DNA of 16,141 nt from NCBI GenBank assembly GCA_001791035.1, contig MGDX01000037.1, positions 1-16,141 of the forward strand, written 5' to 3'. The DNA is from Candidatus Uhrbacteria bacterium RIFCSPHIGHO2_02_FULL_53_13 (lineage in GTDB: Bacteria; Patescibacteriota; Patescibacteriia; UBA9934; UBA11717). Both the position numbers and the translations under genes were made by a program. The notes below the pieces were generated by a model. It did no database searches. It was not told the origin of the DNA and was given only the letters and a program-made list of their open reading frames with translations. Positions 1 to 5,700 of this stretch are shown here, in pieces (position 1 is the stretch's first letter; each line of letters starts with the position of its first letter).

Positions 1-94
1 CGACGACTTGGTCGTCTGAAACCGCAATCCACTGGCCTTCCAGGCCAGCCAATTGTGCGGACAGACGACTTGTCAGATCGTCCAGTACCGTCAT
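1..94 (-). CDS. Start of an unidentified gene, cut by the left edge
   Basis: Reading the minus strand from the ATG at 94-92 gives 31 open codons to the window edge, beginning MTVLDDLTSRLSAQLAGLEG. The start codon overlaps the TGA of the upstream ORF as ATGA (91-94), the usual sign of translational coupling, so this is very probably a real gene. The sequence is amphipathic and helical-looking near the N-terminus. The family is not recognisable from 31 residues. The DNA hairpins seen here (for example 32-48) are best explained as coding-sequence coincidence. Confidence 0.55.
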   Translation of the reverse strand, partial: MTVLDDLTSRLSAQLAGLEGQWIAVSDDQVV

Positions 95-294
95 GCGAGC
101 CGTCCGCTCTTTGTATGGACGGGGTTACTCTCGGCGTAATCTGCTCGTGCACTTTGAGCCCGACCGGCGACGGTGCTCTTATCAATGGGGATTACACGCA
201 GGCGACGCTCTGCTGCAAGGTGTGCAGAATTCTCACACAGATCAATAACGGAACTCAAGGAAACAACAGAACCGTTACTTGTGTTTCGTAACAT
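91..294 (-). CDS. Small unidentified protein, first gene of a minus-strand operon
   Basis: A 67-aa product starting MLRNTSNGSVVSLSSVIDLC and ending KSGRLA. The frame is also open upstream to an ATG at 351, but a promoter-like pair on the minus strand (TTGCGT at 339-334, 18-nt spacer, TGTAAT at 315-310) would start transcription near 303. That favours the ATG at 294 with a leader of about 9 nt. No signal peptide or membrane segment is seen; the C-terminal half is basic and hydrophilic. Its stop overlaps the next gene's ATG by 4 nt. The family is not recognised. The coupling to the next gene is the main reason to call it real. Confidence 0.45.
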   Translation of the reverse strand: MLRNTSNGSVVSLSSVIDLCENSAHLAAERRLRVIPIDKSTVAGRAQSARADYAESNPVHTKSGRLA

Positions 295-309
295 GGTCAT
301 CTCAATAAC

Positions 310-339
310 ATTACAACACATCTCTACACGGGCACGCAA
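310..339 (-). promoter_or_regulatory. Candidate promoter for the left-edge operon
   Basis: On the minus strand TTGCGT (339-334) and TGTAAT (315-310) are 18 nt apart. The predicted transcript start near 303 leaves about 9 nt before the ATG at 294. The -35 box is weak. Confidence 0.35.
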
Positions 340-398
340 GAGCTTGCGCATATATCACACTTGATATACTGTGTGAGGAATCAAAAATTCTCCAGACT

Positions 399-473
399 GT
401 CATTGCGAGCGTAGCGAAGCAATCTAAATACTGGCGTAAGGTTGCTTCGGTCGTATAACTCACTTGCAATGAC
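399..473. repeat. Imperfect inverted repeat (dispersed-repeat type)
   Basis: The left arm begins GTCATTGCGAGC and contains GCGAAGCAAT. The right arm, read in reverse complement, begins GTCATTGCAAGTGAG and contains CGAAGCAAC. The arms pair imperfectly around a short centre. A partial third copy (CTCGCAATGAC, 485-495) follows and creates the ATG at 491. Sequences of the form GTCATTGCGAGC..GCGAAGCAATC are known as dispersed intergenic repeats in many bacterial genomes; assigning this copy to them is from memory. No gene is seen between 352 and 616. Confidence 0.6.
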
Positions 474-572
474 AAACCAGAGGGCTCGCAATGACAACCG
501 AAAGGGTACTTTCAGTGGCAAACCTGATGATACTCGAATACCCTATCAAGCCCGTACTCTCATATCGGATAT

Positions 573-601
573 TTGATACCTCATACGTAATACACCATAC
601 T
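573..601 (+). promoter_or_regulatory. Candidate promoter of the XRE-MurA gene
   Basis: TTGATA (573-578), a 17-nt spacer, then CATACT (596-601). The predicted transcript start near 608 leaves about 9 nt before the GTG at 617. The promoter lies inside the upstream extension of the ORF, which argues against the ATG at 491 as the start. Confidence 0.45.
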
Positions 602-616
602 TTATACATTCCAGCT

Positions 617-2128
617 GTGTCCCACGAGCAAAAAAATATTGGACGCTTTATCTCCCAACTGCGCAAACAGCGTGGGATGACGCAGACAGAACTTGCCAAG
701 GCGCTCAAAACGAGTCAAAGCGCGGTGGCGCGCATGGAACGCGGTGAGCAAAATTTTAGCCTCGACATGCTTTCCAAAATTTCGGAAGCGCTTCACAAAG
801 AGATTGTTGCACTTGGAACGGGCGCGGTGAATTTTCGTATTCACGGCGGGCGTAAACTCAAAGGCTCGATTGATGTGCGCACGGCAAAAAACTCGGCGGT
901 GGGCGTGCTGTGCGCATCGCTTTTGAACAAAGGCACGACGACGATTCGCAACGTTCCAAAAATCGAGGAAGTCCACCGTATTATCGAAGTACTTCAAAGC
1001 ATTGGCGTTCAAGTGATGTGGAATGACGGAAACGTTATCATCAAGCCTCCAAAGACGTTCGCGCTTTCTCAACTAGATAAGGCGTCGGCCGCAAAAACAC
1101 GCAGTATCGTCATGCTCATGGGGTCGCTCATGCATCACCTTAAAGCGTTCTCGCTGCCGTATGCCGGCGGCTGTAAGCTTGGCACGCGAACGGTGCGTCC
1201 ACATCTGTTTGCGCTCGAAGAGTTTGGCGTTTCGATCACGACGAAAGACGATACATATCGCGTCACGGTTTCCAAACGACATGCGGCGACGGTCGTGCTG
1301 TACGAAACAGGCGACACGGTGACAGAAAATGCGCTGATGGCGGCGGCGGGCATTCTGGAGGAGTCAGTCATCAAACTCGCGAGCGCCAACTACATGGTGC
1401 AAGACGTCTGTTTCTTTCTCGAAAAGCTCGGCGTGAAAATTGACGGCATCGGTACATCAACACTGCGTGTGCGCGGCGTGCGCAATATCAACCTTGATGT
1501 GTCGTACGATTTGAGTGAAGATCCGATTGAAGCCATGTCGCTTTTGACCGCGGCCATCGTCACCAAATCTTCCATGACTGTAAAGCGTTGTCCGATCGAT
1601 TTCTTGGAACTAGAAATGCTGAAACTCGAAAAAATGGGGTTTCGATATAAGCGGAGCAAGCCGTACGTATCAAAAAACGGACGCACGCAGTTAGTGGATA
1701 TCACGACCTATCCGTCCAAACTCGTTGCGCTCAAAGAAAAGATTCATTCCCAGCCGTTTCCGGGAATCAACATGGATAATCTGCCATTTTTTGTGCCGAT
1801 CGCGGCGATGGCCGAGGGCAAGACGCTCATTCACGACTGGACGTACGAAAATCGCGCGATTTATTTTACGGAGCTCAACAAAGTTGGGGCGAATGTTCAG
1901 TTGATTGATGTGCACCGCGCGTATGTGGAGGGGCCGACGCAGTGGCACGCCGCCGAGCACATTTGTCCGCCGGCGTTGCGTCCGGGGATGGTGATTCTTC
2001 TTGGTATGCTCGCGGCACCCGGCGTGTCAATTCTGCGAAACGTATATTCCATCAATCGTGGATACGAAGACATTGCAAACCGTCTAAACAAACTTGGCGC
2101 GAAAATTGAGGTGTTGTATGGGATTTGA
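617..2128 (+). CDS. murA: XRE-type helix-turn-helix fused to a MurA-like UDP-GlcNAc enolpyruvyl transferase
   Basis: 503 aa if translation starts at GTG 617. Residues about 6-62 form an XRE/Cro-type DNA-binding domain (QLRKQRGMTQTELAKALKTS, then SAVARMERGEQ). Residues about 70-503 match the EPSP synthase/MurA fold, which transfers enolpyruvate from PEP to UDP-GlcNAc in the first committed step of peptidoglycan synthesis. Key positions are kept: Lys91-Asn92 (E. coli MurA Lys22-Asn23), Cys185 in GGCKLGT (Cys115 loop), Asp387 (Asp305) and an Arg in ALRPG at the place of DLRAS. E. coli MurA is 419 aa, so the extra length is the HTH. The frame is open from ATG 491, but that ATG lies in a repeat and a promoter overlaps the extension. 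Whether it is the housekeeping MurA or a regulatory paralogue cannot be told from the window. Confidence 0.85.
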   Translation: MSHEQKNIGRFISQLRKQRGMTQTELAKALKTSQSAVARMERGEQNFSLDMLSKISEALHKEIVALGTGAVNFRIHGGRKLKGSIDVRTAKNSAVGVLCASLLNKGTTTIRNVPKIEEVHRIIEVLQSIGVQVMWNDGNVIIKPPKTFALSQLDKASAAKTRSIVMLMGSLMHHLKAFSLPYAGGCKLGTRTVRPHLFALEEFGVSITTKDDTYRVTVSKRHAATVVLYETGDTVTENALMAAAGILEESVIKLASANYMVQDVCFFLEKLGVKIDGIGTSTLRVRGVRNINLDVSYDLSEDPIEAMSLLTAAIVTKSSMTVKRCPIDFLELEMLKLEKMGFRYKRSKPYVSKNGRTQLVDITTYPSKLVALKEKIHSQPFPGINMDNLPFFVPIAAMAEGKTLIHDWTYENRAIYFTELNKVGANVQLIDVHRAYVEGPTQWHAAEHICPPALRPGMVILLGMLAAPGVSILRNVYSINRGYEDIANRLNKLGAKIEVLYGI

Positions 2129-2144
2129 GAAAGACAATCACATT

Positions 2145-2262
2145 CAACACAAAACACCCCACGAATATGTGCGGCGTTTTGTTGTGGCATATCGACAACT
2201 GTACTGTCACGTCAAGACTATCATGTGTTCTATATTTGTCAAGCGCTATTTGCTGTGGACGT
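2145..2262. repeat. Tandem hairpin unit, copy 1
   Basis: A hairpin (about 2148-2184; arms beginning ACAAAACACCCCAC and GTGCGGCGTTTTGT, loop GAATAT) is followed by about 75 nt containing AACAACT-like and TGTCAAGC..CTGTGGAC motifs. The whole layout recurs at 2338-2454. It lies just after the XRE-MurA stop and could also end transcription. Confidence 0.6.
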
Positions 2263-2337
2263 GCGGGGAATTGCACCCCGGACAACATGTTTGACAATAC
2301 AGTTGTCGCACTTGCCACGCCCACAGCATTCAGCGCT
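2193..2337. repeat. Interleaved inverted repeats A-B-A'-B'
   Basis: A (2193-2209) is the reverse complement of A' (2292-2308) at 16 of 17 positions. B (2242-2263) is the reverse complement of B' (2316-2337) at 18 of 22 positions. The order A, B, A', B' is interleaved, not nested, so both pairs can form together only as a pseudoknot-like fold, or they are binding sites in opposite orientations. A small hairpin (CGGGG..CCCCG) lies between B and A'. Confidence 0.55.
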
Positions 2338-2454
2338 CAACACAAAACACCCCACGAATATGTGCGGCGTTTTTTTGTTGTGGTGTCTCAACAACTATCT
2401 TCTCGGACGAAAAGTATCACATCATAAACATCTGTCAAGCACTCCGACTGTGGA
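2338..2454. repeat. Tandem hairpin unit, copy 2
   Basis: The hairpin half (2338-2383) matches copy 1 (2145-2187) almost exactly, with three extra T residues. The tail (to about 2454) is diverged but keeps TGTCAAGC and CTGTGGAC in the same order. It ends at the stop codon of the convergent TrmB gene. The stem and T-run make it a plausible bidirectional terminator. Confidence 0.6.
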
Positions 2455-2456
2455 CA

Positions 2457-3215
2457 TCACTCTTCCATGCCGACGCTCCACAAAAACTCAAACAACTGTC
2501 GCATACTGTAAGCCATATCGGGCGAGTGAATAATGAACGCGTGCCCCTCGTGTGTTGTGGAAATGACTCCAATGTTGTTCTCGTAAATGTAAATGGTTGC
2601 TTTCAGATCAACGTACATTGGCAGATAGCGAATCTCGCGCAGATACGGTTCCGTTTCGTTGTACTCCTTAATCTTGGGCACGTCTTTGCCGCGCACACGC
2701 AAAGAACGAGACTGAATGCCTTTTTTTACACGGCGCGCAATCCACCTTTTCATTTCTGCTTCGTCGACCATCAAGTGCGTGAGCTGTGGCGGTGAAAAAT
2801 AGACATACTCTTTTTTCGTGACGCGTAACATGTCTTCATAGACTTCGCGTGCGGCATACTTTCCTTCAAACATCTGTACCATGGCCGCGGCATTCTCACT
2901 CGCATAGATAGAAAGAAAGTCAGGCAGGAGCTCCTTGAGCTGTTTTTGTTTTGCCTCAAAGTGCCGCTGTAAATTGCTTGGATGGAGCGGCACGTACACT
3001 TTGCGCCGCCCTTCGCCGATGACGCTCACAAAGCCCTTTACTTCAAGCGCGCGAAGGTTGTCGTACACGGCGGTACGATTCATCTTCATCTCTTTTGCGA
3101 GTTCCGAGGCGGTCGCGCGGCCTCTCTGTAGCGCCACAAGATAGAGCTTGGCACGCTGTTCTTGTAATCCAGAATCTATGAGCCACGAAAGAAGGTTGGC
3201 GTTTAGTATTTTCAT
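2457..3215 (-). CDS. TrmB-family transcriptional regulator (copy 1)
   Basis: 252 aa from the ATG at 3215. Residues about 10-75 form the winged helix typical of TrmB regulators (EQRAKLYLVALQRGRATASE, then KMNRTAVYDNLRALEVKGFV). A short helical linker rich in K/Q/E follows (about 85-100), then a C-terminal domain with mixed alpha/beta character (EYVYFSPPQ, ATIYIYENNIGVIS) probably for effector sensing. The frame opens upstream at 3275, but a strong promoter covers those 20 codons, so 3215 is preferred. No Shine-Dalgarno is seen. It is convergent with XRE-MurA and divergent from the small-gene operon starting at 3361. The effector is unknown; TrmB relatives elsewhere sense sugars. Confidence 0.8.
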   Translation of the reverse strand: MKILNANLLSWLIDSGLQEQRAKLYLVALQRGRATASELAKEMKMNRTAVYDNLRALEVKGFVSVIGEGRRKVYVPLHPSNLQRHFEAKQKQLKELLPDFLSIYASENAAAMVQMFEGKYAAREVYEDMLRVTKKEYVYFSPPQLTHLMVDEAEMKRWIARRVKKGIQSRSLRVRGKDVPKIKEYNETEPYLREIRYLPMYVDLKATIYIYENNIGVISTTHEGHAFIIHSPDMAYSMRQLFEFLWSVGMEE

Positions 3216-3231
3216 GTCAAAAATATTTGAC
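3216..3231. promoter_or_regulatory. Perfect operator-like palindrome next to the TrmB 1 start
   Basis: GTCAAAAATATTTGAC has perfect 6-bp arms around a 4-bp AT centre. It lies directly upstream of the start codon and downstream of the promoter, a natural place for autorepression by the encoded winged-helix protein. The pairing of regulator and site is inferred. Confidence 0.5.
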
Positions 3232-3246
3232 GAATTTGCTCCCAGA

Positions 3247-3275
3247 AATATAGCCAAAGTTAGCGGCGCTGTCAA
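3247..3275 (-). promoter_or_regulatory. Sigma70-type promoter of TrmB 1
   Basis: On the minus strand a perfect TTGACA (3275-3270), a 17-nt spacer and TATATT (3252-3247). The predicted transcript start near 3240 gives a leader of about 25 nt containing the palindrome at 3216-3231. This is the best promoter match in the window. Confidence 0.75.
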
Positions 3276-3303
3276 GTAAAATCGAACCCTACTTCAGGTT
3301 TCT

Positions 3304-3331
3304 TTGTCACATTGACGTTCGGCAGTATGTT
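3304..3331 (+). promoter_or_regulatory. Candidate promoter of the small-gene operon
   Basis: TTGTCA (3304-3309), a 16-nt spacer and TATGTT (3326-3331). It lies about 30 nt upstream of the 31-aa ORF at 3361 and is divergent from the TrmB 1 promoter. Moderate match only. Confidence 0.4.
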
Positions 3332-3360
3332 GTACATGTTCCTTACAAGGAAACGGACAG

Positions 3361-3456
3361 ATGTCAAAAGACAGGTTCCAAAACCATAAACGCGAGTTCC
3401 TCAACGGACTTGCTGTGGATGTTTGCAAGGTTGGTTTCGTTGGAGAGGCGTCATGA
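3361..3456 (+). CDS. 31-aa small ORF, coupled to the next gene
   Basis: Encodes MSKDRFQNHKREFLNGLAVD followed by VCKVGFVGEAS. A Shine-Dalgarno-like AAGGAA (3348-3353) lies 8 nt upstream of the ATG. The TGA (3454-3456) overlaps the following gene's ATG as ATGA, a common coupling arrangement. It is short, basic at the N-terminus and has one Cys. No family is recognised. It may be a genuine small protein or a leader peptide that controls translation of the next ORF. Confidence 0.4.
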   Translation: MSKDRFQNHKREFLNGLAVDVCKVGFVGEAS

Positions 3457-3764
3457 GTAAATTGATCGTTCAGCAGTTGTGCGAGGAGATTGATGCTTTA
3501 AAGAAGCAGCTCCACCGTTTGGAAGGTACGCCGACGACAAGCGCGATACCGTCCAATGTCAAAGCTCGGGAGGACCGACTACCCCATCGAGACATCTGCA
3601 TCAGATTCTCGAACCGTGGAATTGACTACAAGGCTGTTGGTTATCTGAAGGAGAAGGAAGAAAGAAGAGTCAATCTCCGAGATGCTCTCTGTCGGGCTGG
3701 CCATAGCGGCGAAGTCGTGTGGCGGCAGAGTGACACAATTGGCATACGGGATGATCAGTCGTAG
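3453..3764 (+). CDS. Unidentified 103-aa protein with N-terminal coiled coil
   Basis: Starts at ATG 3453 behind GGAGAGG (3442-3448). The first 25 residues (from MSKLIVQQLCEEIDALKKQL to HRLEG) form a clear amphipathic heptad-like helix, suggesting a coiled coil for dimerisation. The rest is polar and charged (KEKEERRVNLRDALCRAGHS) with no recognised domain or membrane segment. It is coupled to the 31-aa ORF upstream. The 3' part (3579-3764) is covered on the opposite strand by another plausible ORF, so the true C-terminus is less certain than the start. Function unknown. Confidence 0.5.
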   Translation: MSKLIVQQLCEEIDALKKQLHRLEGTPTTSAIPSNVKAREDRLPHRDICIRFSNRGIDYKAVGYLKEKEERRVNLRDALCRAGHSGEVVWRQSDTIGIRDDQS

Positions 3765-3917
3765 CTCCCGAAAGAGTTGCTCAAGTTCGGCTGGTTGTTC
3801 ACTGCGCAGTTGTTCACTCCAACGTGGAATTTCAATGCAGCGGGTCTTTACAATTACGATGGTAGGTGGATTTGGCACGGACACGCATTCCACCATAGCG
3901 TTGATAGCTACTTCCAT
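3579..3917 (-). CDS. Possible 112-aa protein antisense to the 103-aa gene
   Basis: Starts at ATG 3917 and ends at 3579. Its sequence is balanced and protein-like (PPTIVIVKTRCIEIPRWSEQ; PAELEQLFRELRLIIP), unlike most shadow ORFs. Only a weak GAGG precedes the start and no clear promoter is seen. It overlaps the 103-aa gene by 186 nt on the other strand, so both are unlikely to be expressed in full unless this is a deliberate antisense pair. No family recognised. Confidence 0.3.
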   Translation of the reverse strand: MEVAINAMVECVSVPNPPTIVIVKTRCIEIPRWSEQLRSEQPAELEQLFRELRLIIPYANCVTLPPHDFAAMASPTESISEIDSSFFLLLQITNSLVVNSTVRESDADVSMG

Positions 3918-4002
3918 GGCCTCGTTCTGTGCCGTGAATGAGATTCGTTTAGTTGAGCCCAGCTTCTACCTTTGTCCACCTTTGGTCGTCTGATTGTTTT
4001 TC

Positions 4003-4033
4003 GCCGTCCCTCCGGTTTCTCGGAGCGGACGGC
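4003..4033 (+). promoter_or_regulatory. Strong hairpin upstream of the 91-aa gene
   Basis: GCCGTCCCTCCG (4003-4014) pairs with CGGAGCGGACGGC (4021-4033) as 12 base pairs with a single bulge and a GTTTCT loop. It ends about 50 nt before the start codon at 4085. No T-run follows on either strand, so it is more likely a leader or mRNA-stability element than a terminator. Confidence 0.4.
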
Positions 4034-4084
4034 CCTCTTATCGGACGCGGCACCATTCCGTGGCGCGCCGGACAGGAGGAAGCT

Positions 4085-4360
4085 ATGCATCGCAGTCATC
4101 ACAAGAAGCCGGGGAGCGCGTTCGACTTTGAGGAAGCGTTCATCGAGCAGGAGTGCTGGTACAGGGTTTGCTTGCGCCCCGTCAGGGCGCATTCAGCCGA
4201 GGATGCGGTCATCGCCGCCCTTGACTTCACGCGTGCGCAGGCACGTCTTAGCCGTGGCCTGGACCCTGTGACCGGTCGGCTTTACGACCCGGAGATAGAC
4301 CCGTTTGCCACCACGCTCGACCTCGAGCCAGTGGACGACGATGTGCCACCGGTCGCCTGA
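4085..4360 (+). CDS. Unidentified 91-aa protein, GC-rich
   Basis: Starts at ATG 4085, 4 nt after an ideal AGGAGGA (4074-4080). The product is soluble: a His/Lys-rich N-terminus (MHRSHHKKPG), a central helix-forming part (SAEDAVIAALDFTRAQARLS) and an acidic C-terminal tail (DLEPVDDDVPPVA). Codons end mostly in G or C, in contrast to the TrmB genes and most of the window, and the Shine-Dalgarno is far stronger than at neighbouring genes. Both suggest acquisition from a GC-richer source. No domain is recognised; the alternating charge makes a small adaptor or inhibitor possible, but that is a guess. Confidence 0.5.
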   Translation: MHRSHHKKPGSAFDFEEAFIEQECWYRVCLRPVRAHSAEDAVIAALDFTRAQARLSRGLDPVTGRLYDPEIDPFATTLDLEPVDDDVPPVA

Positions 4361-4390
4361 CGTCCGTTCTTCTCACCTCATCACCCTCTC

Positions 4391-4415
4391 CGATTCTTCG
4401 GCGAGGGCGATGTTT
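4391..4415 (+). terminator. Hairpin downstream of the 91-aa gene
   Basis: CCCTC-T-CCGA pairs with TCGG-C-GAGGG around a short loop, followed after a few bases by GTTTTGT. It is the likely end of the 4085-4360 transcript; the T-run is short and offset. Confidence 0.4.
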
Positions 4416-4432
4416 TGTAAAACGCGAAAGGT

Positions 4433-4512
4433 CAAACGCGGAGGGTCATCAAACACGGAGGGTCAGAGCGTTAGATGTAGTGTCATTATGCTACACCTAA
4501 CGCTCTGACCCC
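4433..4512. repeat. Long near-perfect palindrome with 21-nt arms, REP/RAYT-like
   Basis: Arms at 4460-4480 and 4491-4511 (starting GGGTCAGAGCGTTAG) pair at 20 of 21 positions around a 10-nt loop. Just upstream CGGAGGGTCA occurs twice (4440-4449 and 4456-4465). The arm recurs exactly once more at 12326-12346. Palindromes with GGGGTCAGAG ends are familiar near REP-associated tyrosine transposases; that link is from memory and no transposase lies nearby. The stem would also end transcription of the pilus operon on the minus strand. Confidence 0.65.
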
Positions 4513-4547
4513 AAAACAGAACCCTCTCAAATGTGGTTGTAGAAGGA

Positions 4548-5312
4548 TCAGAACACGAGAGCCAACAACTCCTCTCCCCACACGAGAACGATGTAGCCCG
4601 CCACGGCGAGAAACGTTCCAAACGGGAGGGCTGTTTTTTTTGTTGCGCGGCCTTCTGCAAGAAGTATCAGAGCGACTACCGCTCCCACAATGTACGCGAC
4701 AAAAAGCGCTTGAATTCCGCCCACAAGTCCAAGCATGGCTCCCATGAGCGCGCCCATGCGAATATCGCCGCCTCCAACCCATCGGCCTTTTGACACGAGG
4801 TACTGTATCAAAAAGAATCCTCCTACAAGCAACATGCCCCACAAGAGATCTCCTACGTCCTTTCCGAGCAACAAGTTCCACACGAGCGCAATGACGATTG
4901 CAGGAAGGGTGATGCGATCGGGAAGAAGTCCGCGGCGAAGATCAAACAAAAACAGGAGGGCGAGAGAGAGCGTAAAAAACACATCGCGCGCGAACACGCT
5001 CCACGCATGTGCGTCTGCGAGGGTCGCGTCCGGTCCAATGAGACTCACCCACAAGAGAGCGAGGGCGAGCCCTAGACCTGCTTCAAAAAGCGGATAGGCG
5101 AGAGAAATGGAGCGCTTGCAATATCCGCAGCGTCCGCGCAATCCCAGCCAGCTCAATACGGGGACGAGATGCAAAGGGGGGAGCGTCGTTTTGCAGTGGG
5201 CGCACATCGAGCGGCCGGTAACAGCGCGAAGGAACGAACCTCTCTCCGCCCACACCATGAGAAAACTTCCAAGCGAGGCGCCAAGGAGAAAGACGACAAG
5301 CTCGAAAAACAT
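4548..5312 (-). CDS. pilD: Type IV prepilin peptidase (PilD family)
   Basis: 254 aa, an integral membrane aspartic protease that removes the leader peptide of prepilins and normally N-methylates the new N-terminus. The N-terminal cytoplasmic loop keeps the zinc-type Cys pairs CAHC (37-40) and CGYC (62-65). The two catalytic aspartates are Asp124 (FDLRRGLLPDRITLP) and Asp183 in GGGDIRMG, the family's GxGD motif. About seven or eight hydrophobic helices are visible. It is the last gene of the pilus operon, starting 1 nt after the stop of the PilX-like gene. All catalytic residues are present, so it should be active on the pilins encoded upstream. Confidence 0.93.
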   Translation of the reverse strand: MFFELVVFLLGASLGSFLMVWAERGSFLRAVTGRSMCAHCKTTLPPLHLVPVLSWLGLRGRCGYCKRSISLAYPLFEAGLGLALALLWVSLIGPDATLADAHAWSVFARDVFFTLSLALLFLFDLRRGLLPDRITLPAIVIALVWNLLLGKDVGDLLWGMLLVGGFFLIQYLVSKGRWVGGGDIRMGALMGAMLGLVGGIQALFVAYIVGAVVALILLAEGRATKKTALPFGTFLAVAGYIVLVWGEELLALVF

Positions 5313-5313
5313 A

Positions 5314-5700
5314 CTACAAGCTCAACGCTTCCTGCACGTCGTTTATCGTAAACGGATCGAGCGTGATGTTGGCTTTGACTCCGCGCGTGACTTTGCCGGA
5401 CGTTGCCGTCACTAAAACATCAATCGTGCTTCCAATCGCAAGCGTGACTGTGCAGATGGAATCCGGAAGCGTGACGCTCGCAGACGACCACGACCCATCT
5501 CCCACGAGTTGAATCATCGCCTCGTCAAGACACCCAAACGCCGTCTCGCGGGCATGGAGCGCGTCGATGGCGTTGCGCGCATCTACGATGGCATTGACGC
5601 TTTGTTGCGTGAGGCCAATCAGCACCGCCACAGCCACGGTTCCCATCACAAGCACCGTGAGAAAAAGAGCGACGCCTCGTTGGTCAGAGCGCAGAGTCAT
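5314..5700 (-). CDS. PilX/GspK-like minor pilin
   Basis: 128 aa. A short basic leader (MTLRSDQRG) precedes a hydrophobic stretch (VALFLTVLVMGTVAVAVLIG) typical of PilX-type minor pilins, which often lack the classical Phe and Glu of the mature N-terminus. The helix continues to about residue 60 (ARNAIDALHARETAFGCLDE), with a small beta-rich globular C-terminus. Its ATG overlaps the preceding gene's stop by 4 nt and pilD follows after 1 nt. The role is probably in the pilus-tip priming complex. The PilX assignment rests on N-terminal character and gene order. Confidence 0.65.
   Translation of the reverse strand: MTLRSDQRGVALFLTVLVMGTVAVAVLIGLTQQSVNAIVDARNAIDALHARETAFGCLDEAMIQLVGDGSWSSASVTLPDSICTVTLAIGSTIDVLVTATSGKVTRGVKANITLDPFTINDVQEALSL

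Noticed and set aside
1..122. Several hairpins (ACGAC/GTCGT, CTGGCCT/AGGCCAG, CCGTCC/GGACGG) suggesting an RNA gene
   Set aside because: The first two lie in the open frame of the left-edge gene and the third in the 67-aa ORF, with no T-run or promoter of their own.
491..616. N-terminal 42-residue extension of the XRE-MurA ORF from ATG 491
   Set aside because: The ATG lies in a dispersed repeat fragment, the extension has no domain character, and a promoter-like pair overlaps it.
2129..2456. CRISPR array
   Set aside because: Only two repeat copies 193 bp apart, hairpin-type, with no regular spacers and no cas genes in the window.
2094..2533. Plus-strand ORFs of about 100 aa through the repeat region, sharing HKTPHEYVRRF
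   Set aside because: The shared peptide is only the translated hairpin repeat; no starts, ribosome sites or coding pattern.
3216..3275. Twenty-residue N-terminal extension of TrmB 1
   Set aside because: The region is covered by a consensus promoter and palindrome; homology to the family starts at the ATG at 3215.
4463..4881. Minus-strand ORFs ending in TLHLTL near the palindrome
   Set aside because: Their shared end is the translated repeat arm; upstream they are shadows of pilD.
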